Assembly: GCA_024811115.1 (NCBI GenBank)
Contig: JAKOGH010000195.1
Location: 1-15,497, forward strand
Direction of reading: 5' to 3'
Length of the DNA: 15,497 nucleotides
Origin: Terana coerulea
Lineage: Eukaryota > Basidiomycota > Agaricomycetes > Polyporales > Phanerochaetaceae
How positions within the stretch are numbered: position 1 is the first letter of the stretch; every line of letters begins with the position of its first letter. Below the pieces are notes generated by a model, which saw nothing but the letters and a program-made list of their open reading frames with translations, did not search any database and was not told the DNA's origin. Shown here one piece after another: positions 8,001 to 15,497 of this stretch. The position numbers were made by a program, and so were the translations under genes.

Positions 8001-10769
8001 TTACGCCAATTGGAGATCCTAGCAGCCCCGTGAGCGGAAGTGCGTCGTAGGGGTAACGGGACATGCCACATACCTTCTCAATCATCTTCTGCGCGATAGG
8101 GTGGAATGCCTTCGCGTGGGCCTTGAACGTCTTCGCGGCGAGCTCGTGGTCGACCTTGTTTGCCTCCTGGAATATCGGCCGGCAGAACTTCATGCGCCCC
8201 TTGACCACGCCGGAGCCGTCAGTGCCGACGACCCACTTCAGCGCGTCTGGCGCATACTTCTTTGCGGCAGCGGAAGACGTGTCTTGTAGTGCGAGTTCGT
8301 AGAAGCGTAAGCGGATTTCGGCATTGTTGTTGTCGGAGAAGTGGTACAGGCTGCCGAGGAGGTCGACGTGTGGAGAAGGAAGGTCGCCGTAGGATTGGAG
8401 GGATTGCAAGAAGACGACTGGAGGAGGGTAACAATCAGTATAGAGACATACCTTCTATGTATTCCCTATAAGTCACCTTTCTGATTCGAGTTAAACTCAG
8501 CAATGTCAGATTCTTTGAAGATCCTCGCGGGGTCGCAGGTATCTCTAGATCGATCCCATTTGGCACTGCAAAGAGGTGAACCTGACGACCTTGCACGTAG
8601 AGCAGATGTCATCGACTCACGCTAGATCATATGCTTGTTCCGCCAATGTGGTGTCGTAGTCCATTTTAACCGGAAGCTCGGTACCTTCTCCATGAAGCCA
8701 GGCCTATGAAATAGCATTATTTTTCGAAACGCATGAGACGGATATCTACGTACATCCCAGTTGACACTGTCAAGGGCCTTGATCTTCTCCTCTCCGCCAT
8801 TAGCACGATAGTAGCTGTAGAGGTGTTCCTTCCAGACATCTGTGGTGATACTCTTGCCCGTGAAGGTCTTCGCATACTCATATATGTATGGCAAGAAAAC
8901 GTCCAGACCACCAAGCGTCCTCTCTGCGAAACCACATCGCATCAGCGTGATTATACATGAGCCTCCATAGTCCCCATACCAAGATGCAGCAGGAAGTTTG
9001 CGCCCTTCTCGTACGGCACCTCACTATACGCGTCATCGGGATCTTCGCCCTCCTCAAACGGAATAACCAACCGCTGGTACTTCGGCGTAGGCGCATATGA
9101 CTTCAGCGCGTTCTTGAGGCCTTTGGCACCGATGACGAACTGGAACCCGCGCGCTGCGGGAGAGTGCAGCTTCTCTTGGAGCACCCGCTCCATGTACGTC
9201 GTGAAGCCCTCGTTGAGCCAAAAGTGGGTCGCGTTAGCGTGCCTGCGCCGCAAAAATGCCTCAGTGCTGAAGGACATTGGGTAGCAGGCGTAGAAATGTC
9301 GCACGTTACGCCATTGCCGAACCAGGAGTGCGTAAGCTCGTGCACGACAACATCCACCTGATACACATCAGCAGGGACAAAATACGGGTAAAGAAACGTG
9401 TCTCGTTACCAAAGAGCGGTCGCCGGTGAGAAGAGCTGATGGCCGTAAGTTGAGCCAGATTTACGCTTAGCGATAACCTGTCGCAAATAACACTCACTTG
9501 GTGTGAGGAACGTCAAACACGCATTCTCCTATGGATTCGGAGCCAGGTGAGAGCCAAGGAACAGGAGGGAGGACCGTACTCACCATGCCCCCGAACGGGA
9601 AAGAAGGCGGAAGGACCAGAAGGTCATAAACCTTGAATCGGTACGGCGGTACGATCGTTTCCTCCTTTGCAAGGAATCTAGACAGCCCTCATCAACAGCA
9701 GGCCAGGCCTCACAAAAATAGTGCCAGCTACCGTGTGGTGTCCTCCTTGAACTCCCAGAACGCGGCGTCGATCAAGTCAGGCTCGGCCCAGACGCCACTC
9801 GTCCAGTCCTTTCCTTCCGGCTGAGGGAAGGACTTGTACACCACATCTCCGGCCGCGATCGCAATCAGGTACGAAGGGATGGGGACGGGCTGCACCGGTC
9901 CAGGTTTAGTCACGCAGCCAATGGCGTTAGGGGCGCGAAGACGCTGACCTGGTGGTAGGTGTAGGTGACGACGTCCTTACCAACAACTTTGCCGTCATGC
10001 GCGGGGCCGTTTTGTGGGGAGATACACGGATGGCCGACATCAGCGCTGGGAGGACGGAATGAACCTTCGCGCTGTACGTCTACCGGTCACATTTTTAGAC
10101 CTGCGAATTACCACAGCACAGCATAACATACGGTCTTTATGGACGGAGTGTCTTGAATGGGGGCTAAGCTCCGCATATAGATTGGCTGGCATTGGCTGAA
10201 CAGGTAAGGGTGTTTCTTCCCTTGAGTCTGTCTGTATCAAGAGCGCTCGCATCCAGCTCATTCCGTAAAAGATAGAGTAAGCGGTAGAGAACGTACTCTT
10301 TCTCCAGCCATTGCACTGCCGTGCATCCGTCAGTTGTCTTGTAGTGAACGGTCACCTTGAAGGTCGAGCCTTTCGGAAGAGCCTTCGGCAATGCAATCCG
10401 TAAAGCGGGCCCCATCACAGGATGATCCTTGCCAAGAGCCCATTGATCCTGCTGTAATCTAGCCTCAAATGCTGTGCGCATACGCAGGCCAATAGTGAAT
10501 TTGCTCACAGAAATGGTGGTCCCATCGACTTCAACCTTCGAGACGTCCAGAGCGAAGGTGTCAAAGCTGCACAATCTGGTTATACGAGCGACATAGGAGA
10601 GCTTTCGCAGGACTTACATCACTTGCTTTAAATTATCCTTCTGGACAAGGAGCGTATGAGTTGCTGAAGCATCGAACGCTTTCTTCTCAAAATCGACTGC
10701 CCAGTCAAAATCAATGTGCTGAGAGGCGACTTCAAGGAAGTTCGCCTGTGATGTGGGATCGTCCGACAT
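8001..10769 (-). CDS. Leukotriene-A4 hydrolase / M1 zinc aminopeptidase (Lap2 family)
   Basis: Bifunctional M1-family zinc metalloenzyme, cytosolic in known members, with aminopeptidase and epoxide hydrolase activity. Fifteen exons on the minus strand: 10618-10769, 10297-10566, 10132-10231, 9949-10079, 9732-9889, 9584-9677, 9498-9528, 9410-9435, 9305-9357, 8980-9242, 8754-8923, 8621-8703, 8477-8565, 8074-8417 and 8001-8018. All 14 introns are GT-AG, 50-65 nt. The coding sum is 1982 nt, one short of a whole frame; a single missing base in the run 10016-10019 accounts for it and gives 660 residues (human 611). Landmarks: start [34 protein letters not shown] (about 327-331) with the third zinc ligand in WLNEG (Glu about 350), [10 protein letters not shown] carrying both tyrosines known to matter in the human enzyme, and GRMKFCRP. 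It ends IEKDLQLA. The break is probably a sequence error; otherwise the gene is dead. Confidence 0.93.
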
Positions 10770-11070
10770 TACTGTATCGTAAAAGGTCATCAGATTTACA
10801 TGAAGTAGTTGTTACAAGAAAGTATTGACCTCTGACCTGGATGTGACAGTGTGCGCTGGTGAAGTGAGGATCTAGATCTAGATCTTGTTCCCCGGTGCCC
10901 ACTGGAAGCGCATCAAATTGATGGGAAGTGACCAGTTTAGGCATGCAATGTCGTTCAGGCCATTCAGTTCGGAGGCACTTGACTTCACAACTGCTCCAAG
11001 CAATGTCAAGAATACTCCTGTAAATATAGATGTTACATTCTCTACTACTACTAGTCCGCCAGAAGCATCT
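10770..11070. other. Intergenic region between the Dbf2-like and LTA4H genes
   Basis: This short region carries the LTA4H promoter and the 3' end of the Dbf2-like gene, both on the minus strand. An acceptor-like ATACAG just before the LTA4H ATG (minus strand, about 10772-10777) could close a leader intron. It includes a GATCTA tandem repeat at about 10868-10884. Confidence 0.45.
10868..10884. repeat. Short tandem GATCTA repeat
   Basis: GATCTAGATCTAGATCT: about 2.8 copies of a 6-bp unit, also palindromic (AGATCT/CTAGATCTAG). It lies in the LTA4H upstream region. Probably a microsatellite. Confidence 0.6.
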
Positions 11071-12969
11071 TCAGAAAATCGTAGCAAGCTCCCCGTTGTC
11101 CCCGGGCTCACCCATCGCAGTCATGGCCTTCGCACTCGGCCCATTCTTTCCAAACGTGAAGCCCACCCAGACACCCCTCGACATCGGCTGCTCCGACTCC
11201 TCCACACCGTCGACATACCGCTGCTTCTCGCGCACCTCCTCGTACTTCGCCATCTCCTCCTCGTTGCTGAAGTCATCGAAATACCCGGTGTCGGTCTCGG
11301 AGTCCAAGGCGGGCACCATCGGTGGGTCTTCCGAGCGCAGCTCCTGCCATTTGGTCTTCTTGTAGAAGGCGTGCTTCTTGACCTCATCGAGGGTCTTGTA
11401 GCGGACTTCGGCGTGTGTGATGAGTCTGAGCAGAAGATTAGCAATGACGGCATCTCGGTCGAAGTATGTGGACAAACTTCTCGATGAGGTCCCAGACTTC
11501 GTCTGAAACACTGTACACGACGTCGTCTTCCTCGTCTTCCTCTTGCCAGAAAGGCCTCTTCAAGAGCTCAGGCCACTTCTGCAGGTTCGTCCACGTCTCT
11601 TCCGGCGTCTGGCCAGTGAACGGTGGGTAGCCGAGGACCAGCTCGAACAGAATGCAGCCGAGGGACCAGAAATCGACAGAATAAGAGTATGCTTTGCCGC
11701 GCAAGACTTCTGGGGCCATGTAGTCAGGCGAACCGACAATCGAGTATGCGTATTGCGGGTTCTGACGGCGTGTTTGCTGGAAGAGCGACCGTCGCTCGAG
11801 CGTCGAACGAAGAATGACTTGGTTATTTTTTGCTTGATCAAGCTGAAGCGGGTGTTAGCAGAGCTGGAAGTGAAGAGGACCAGTGCACTGACCTTGATCT
11901 TCAGCGACTCAATACGTTGGGGATTCAGGGCTCCAGTCGCGAGACCGAAGTCCGTCAACTTGACATGACCCGTGCCGTCAATGAGGAAGTTCTAATGCAT
12001 TCATGTCAGCTTTCTTCAGCCTCAGATGATAGTCGCAGCATACCTCAGGCTTGAGGTCACGATGGATGTAGCCCAGTCTGTGAAGCTCGTTGATGCCCAG
12101 GAACATCTCACTGGAGTAAAATCTAGCATGCCGCTCCCGGAGTCGACCTTGGCAGTTGTTCAAGAGAGTACGGAAATCTCCTCCCGGAACATACTCCATT
12201 GCCAAATAGATGTAGTCGCGATCTTGAAATGCGTACAACAGGCGGACGAGCCAAGGTGTCCTCGTCGCGGTCAGGATGTCACGCTCTACAAGGACATGGC
12301 GGACCTGTACGAGCTCAGTCAGTGACAAGGATATTTAGGAGAGCCTATGCGACTCACCTCATCCATCTTATGGAGAGTCCTCTTCTTCATGCGCTTCAGA
12401 GCACAGACTTCGCCAGAGTCTTGCTTTCGGGCAAGGTATACTTCACCGTAGCCACCTTGCCCGACCTGAGTGATGATGTGGAACTGATCCACCCGCAGCT
12501 TTGCACGGCGTCTGCGGAGGACGACCCGCTCACGTCCACAGTATGACTTCCATTCTTTCTGGTACTCCGAATGAGTGAGCCCGCGAGTCTCGGTGTCCTT
12601 ATCGAAGTTCTCTCGACGCTCTTTCCGAGTAGCGAGGTATCCAAGGTGCTGGAAATAGTAGTCAAGGAAGTCTACAGAGTTCGAGGGTGAGCGCACATAC
12701 GATAACAACATATGTGTTTACGTACACAGTTGAGCAACTGTGGCTTTCCTCTGCACCTCGGGGCTGTTCGCCAACGCTTGCTGCTCCGGCTTCAAGCCTC
12801 TAGGGTTTCTGACAGTGGCGTCTTTGGCAGTGTTCATGTATACGTCGTTTAGGGTATTCTTTGCAGTCGCCATACGGACGTCGTTGCCGTAAAGCGTGCC
12901 TTTCGCTGTGTTCATGTGTACATCGGGGTATCCTTCGTATAGGTTCTCTTTGAATCGGCGACCTGCCAT
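11071..12969 (-). CDS. Dbf2/Sid2-type NDR-family kinase (mitotic exit / septation)
   Basis: AGC-class NDR kinase orthologous in type to yeast Dbf2/Dbf20 and fission yeast Sid2. These act with a Mob1 partner at the end of the mitotic-exit/septation cascade to control cytokinesis. Six exons: 12726-12969, 12358-12671, 12044-12304, 11893-11991, 11478-11842 and 11071-11425, with introns of 50-54 nt. The reading frame is perfect and gives 545 residues. A basic N-terminal helix region (about 82-145, AQLYFLDYYF then [14 protein letters not shown]) is the Mob-binding type. The kinase domain shows GQGGYGEV (152-159), ALK with Lys174, HRDLKPEN (Asp269), DFG (287-289), an NDR insert [10 protein letters not shown], activation segment [15 protein letters not shown] (Ser about 340), and a C-terminal hydrophobic motif VGFTF (Thr about 518). 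The last intron uses donor GTTTGT. An acidic insert EEDEEDD lies between the kinase core and tail. Three 12-residue repeats occur near the N-terminus. Confidence 0.95.
12811..12924 (-). repeat. Three in-frame 12-residue repeats in the Dbf2-like N-terminus
   Basis: Residues 16-27 ([12 protein letters not shown]), 30-41 ([12 protein letters not shown]) and 42-53 ([12 protein letters not shown]) follow the pattern DV-x-M-(N/A)-TAK. The first two are separated by two residues and the last two abut. The repeats lie before the Mob-binding region and outside the kinase fold. I know of no such repeat in the yeast proteins; the function is unknown. Confidence 0.75.
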
Positions 12970-13185
12970 GGTAAATAAGCGTGAAAGATCGTTATAGGGG
13001 TATCGTCAAGTATCGGGGAATATTCCAGGGATTTATTCGTACACAGAGATGGAAGTGGGAGGTGGCAAGAGGTGAGTTGGATACGAACCAGCTTCGGACC
13101 TCGAACATGCGCCGGCGCGGGAAGCGCCCATAATCCATATCCGCGTGGCGCACGTGGTTCGTTACGCGACTTGCCTCCCGCGGTC
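12970..13185. promoter_or_regulatory. Shared divergent promoter region of the Dbf2-like and SPC25 genes
   Basis: Only 216 bp separate the two start codons, which point away from each other, so both promoters must lie here or overlap the genes. The SPC25 side is GC-rich, with the inverted repeat GGCGC-GGGAA-GCGCC at 13114-13128. The minus strand there reads TTCCCGCGCC, similar to E2F/MBF sites, and ACGCGA at 13164-13169 resembles an MCB core. Binding-site assignment is inference; the geometry is direct observation. Confidence 0.6.
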
Positions 13186-14079
13186 ATGGCGAACGTCCTT
13201 CGCGTCCCGAAACTCGACCTTGCCACCATCCTCGCGCAACAAAACCCGCAGATCGACCTCAGAATTGGAGCGTATGAGACGTCGACGCGTAACTTCCTCA
13301 AGGCTGTCTCTCATTACGCTCAGAATGCTCAGGCCGAGATAACGCGGAGGAAAACTACTCATTCTAGCGAGAAGAATAGGATCGCGGAGAAGATAATACA
13401 CTATGAGAATGAGACGAACGCCTGCAAGGTCAAGGAGCTGGAGTTGATTGCAGGTGTGTTATCATCTTGGTTATGGCATGCAATTGCGTAGCTGAGGAGT
13501 TGCAAGAGCTGGAAAAGGAGCGTGAAGAGCGGAAAGAGGCGGAGCTGTCCGTCGCAGCTTTTGATCGGCAGCTTGCTTCGATTAGAGAGCAGTGCGCTCT
13601 GCTGGATGTTGAGATTGAGCAAAGGAGAGCTGTGGTTAATAACCTGCGAAGAGGTGCGTCCTATGGCCTCCTCTCTTTGATTTTATATACTTACAGTACG
13701 GTAGAGCGAGATAGGGAACGTTCGATTCTCAATGCACACGCTGCGAAGACCACACCAGAACTGACCGAATGTGAATTTCGGCTACGCAGTGTCATCGAAG
13801 GCATAGACAAGGACAAAATTCTGGTCCGCTTCACCCACATCAACCCACTGGATCCCGTACAAGAGTTTAGCATAGTCATCGATGTCTCAGGCGATATATA
13901 CCGAGGTGCGAATATCCATATCCTTCCCTGCGACTTCTCACTCACCGAAAGTAGTTCCAACGACAAGCCCCTTTCTGCCCAACCTTCCTATCTTACTGGA
14001 CGAGTTGAACGAGTCGAAAGATGTGTTCGCTTTCATCAAGCAAATTCGACGAGCTTTTGAACAGCAAGTCGTACAATGA
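13186..14079 (+). CDS. SPC25: Kinetochore protein Spc25 (Ndc80 complex)
   Basis: Subunit of the Ndc80 complex that couples kinetochores to spindle microtubules; Spc25 pairs with Spc24. Four exons: 13186-13453, 13507-13653, 13705-13905 and 13952-14079, with introns of 53, 51 and 46 nt, giving 247 residues in a perfect frame. The start MANVLRVPKLDLATIL is chosen over the in-frame upstream ATG-like codon at 13072, because that extension lies in the promoter region and has no family character. Residues about 35-165 are a charged coiled coil (ELEKEREERKEAEL, CALLDVEIEQRRAVVNNLRR, ERDRERSIL). Residues about 168-240 form the C-terminal Spc25 globular (RWD-like) domain, with LVRFTHINPLDP, EFSIVIDVS and LPILLDELNESKDVFAFI. 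For intron 1, an acceptor at 13506 is preferred over TAG at 13491, which would leave a 38-nt intron and add five residues. Confidence 0.9.
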
Positions 14080-14467
14080 GTGTGCCTTATTTATAGTGAG
14101 TGTAGCACTATTCTTGAAGCTTGGCACTGACCTGATTGCTTCAAGCATATCTTCCGGTTATATCATACCCTACTAACGATACCCTCATGTGTACTACCAT
14201 TTGCTCTCATACGACGGGCTTACCATAAATTCAACTCCAGAAGACATCCCTTTCGAACACCACACTTCGCTTAACCATGCGGCGAGCACGGGCTAGGTAG
14301 CCATATATGTGCCTTACACACGAATGAGTCATATCTGTCTCGGCAGTATGCGTAGGCTGTCCCGAATTGGAAGGAACGCTGGCATGATTCGCATGATTTG
14401 TGTAATTCGCCAAGCCAAGTGTTCTGCGCCACAAAGCCGGCGCTAAAGAGCTTGAAGCTAACCCATC
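14080..14467. other. Intergenic region between SPC25 and the Rec114-like gene
   Basis: It contains the SPC25 3' end and the promoter of the next gene. GCGCC (14426-14430) and GGCGC (14439-14443) form an inverted pair about 25 bases before ATG 14468, echoing the GGCGC/GCGCC pair before SPC25. No gene is recognised. Confidence 0.45.
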
Positions 14468-15497
14468 ATGTCGCTTTCTACGACGTCTACAGCGGTTTAC
14501 ATCCTCACGAAATACTCAAGGGCATACCCCTCCACTATTACACGCAGTCAAGAAACAGATGCAGAATGGCAGCATTTTACGAATCCCGTTATCCGGCTGG
14601 TGCTCGACATCAAGAAATCTGGGAAAGGAGAATTGGAGTCGTACAGAGCGCGCATCTTGTGGTCCATGAATGCAGGACAGGACGACATGGATCTGGACCA
14701 AAGAGATGTCATCTTTGTACGTATGTTCATCCGCAGGCCAAGGTCATGATGTTGACAAGGTCGTTTGTGTAGGAGGATCTTGAGTTGCTCTCCTTCTCCA
14801 ATATGAACCCTAAGCAGAGCTTTGCTTCTCAAGGCCTTCCCCTCAAGGCAGTATACCGCGAAGCAGTTGTCGGAATACGATACTTGCATCCTCGTGCCTT
14901 ACCCCGGGCGTGCAGCCGGTAAGCACTTCGGTCTGGATGACCGCATATAGTCTCCTGCATTTCGAAATGCTAACTGTATGCTCTCCAAAAGTCCTATCGT
15001 CGTCTGCAAATGAACTTCAAGAAGGCTCCAGATGCTATGAGCTTCATCGAAGCTATCAGGATTGTGTGTCCATGCAAGGCGAACGCTCCGGGCCCTCAGC
15101 CGACACTGGCCCGAGCTGCAACGATGGGTCCTGGTCAAGCTTCAACAAATCCCTATGTATCCCACGTCCACCGCGGCCTTTTCTCAGATGCCTCCACCTT
15201 CATTACCCGTTCCCGCTCGCAGCAACGGCCTTCGTCCAGCGATGTCTATGCAAGTTCCAAAAACCGCTCTGAAGAATCGGCTATCCATTGCCAACCTTGT
15301 GTCCGAACATAATTCGCCCGTCTTAGCCGACCATATGCGCTCTGTGGAAGCTACTTCGACCTATGCTGCTCTGCCGAAGCCTGCCTTGCCGTCTGTCGTG
15401 TCGAATACTAATATTTCGATTCCCGCGCCGTCGCCTCAGGAGCATCCCTCCACAACGACTAACGCTCAGCCAGCTCTACCCCTGTCCTCTACCTTGG
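14468..15497 (+). CDS. Probable Rec114/Rec7-like meiotic recombination protein (partial, runs off window)
   Basis: Exons 14468-14716, 14773-14918 and 14992 onward, with introns 14717-14772 (donor GTACGT) and 14919-14991 (branch CTAACTG). The N-terminal 170 residues resemble the PH-like domain of Rec114/Rec7, a partner of Mei4 in Spo11 break formation: KYSRAYP, AEWQHF, LVLDIK, EDLELLSF, AVVGIRYLHPR, YRRLQMNFK and VCPCK, the last being the most telling. This is recognition by pattern, not alignment, so the family call is moderate. Exon 2 is one base short for the next exon's frame; a missing base in CCCC 14902-14905 would restore it. Downstream a Ser/Pro-rich tail must shift frame between about 15120 and 15180. 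That needs either a 31-nt intron (15157-15187) or an indel, after which the frame stays open to the edge through KTALKNRLSIANLVSEH. The C-terminus is outside the window. Confidence 0.55.

Noticed and set aside
10885..11487. 200-codon plus-strand ORF
   Set aside because: It lies opposite the last exons of the Dbf2-like kinase, whose minus-strand frame has clear family motifs and splice sites; this frame has none.
1..15497. CRISPR arrays, bacterial operons, phage or secondary-metabolite clusters
   Set aside because: No spaced direct repeats, Shine-Dalgarno-led gene series, or backbone biosynthetic enzymes; gene structure is clearly fungal.

Overview
The window is nuclear DNA of a filamentous basidiomycete, most probably an Agaricomycete. 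The evidence is gene structure: many short GT-AG introns (about 46-77 nt) that interrupt conserved fungal proteins, RNA polymerase III and II genes side by side, and no bacterial operon signals. The species cannot be named from the sequence. I see no prokaryotic, viral, CRISPR or secondary-metabolite system.

Layout from left to right. At 4-85 there is an intron-containing tRNA-Gly(GCC) gene. At 165-906 lies a 742-bp non-autonomous hAT-type transposon with terminal inverted repeats and a perfect 8-bp target duplication. At 1575-3504 (minus) is a HAL4/SAT4/HAL5-type protein kinase; its kinase domain is intact but its N-terminal low-complexity part changes reading frame several times. The stretch 3580-5490 has no recognisable gene, but it holds a 217-bp TA-flanked inverted-repeat element at 4369-4585. 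The gene for ribosomal protein eL19 (RPL19) is at 5580-6271 (plus, 3 exons). The stretch 6272-8000 is without a recognisable gene. At 8001-10769 (minus, 15 exons) is a leukotriene-A4 hydrolase/aminopeptidase (yeast Lap2 family), broken by one apparent base deletion in a G/C run. At 11071-12969 (minus, 6 exons) is a Dbf2/Sid2-type NDR kinase, and divergent from it at 13186-14079 (plus, 4 exons) is the kinetochore protein Spc25. At 14468 to the right edge (plus, incomplete) is a probable Rec114/Rec7-like meiotic double-strand-break protein.

The genes are not a pathway cluster, but the right third is rich in chromosome-transmission functions: mitotic exit/septation kinase (Dbf2), kinetochore (Spc25) and probably meiotic recombination (Rec114-like). 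Dbf2 and Spc25 share one 216-bp divergent promoter region. Several reading-frame breaks, in three different genes, fall in or beside short C/G runs. The simplest explanation is residual sequencing or assembly error rather than gene decay, but this is untested.

The most novel-looking items are the two unlabelled mobile elements, the tandem repeats in the Dbf2 N-terminus, and the divergent mitotic promoter. I did not find a convincing previously undescribed system.
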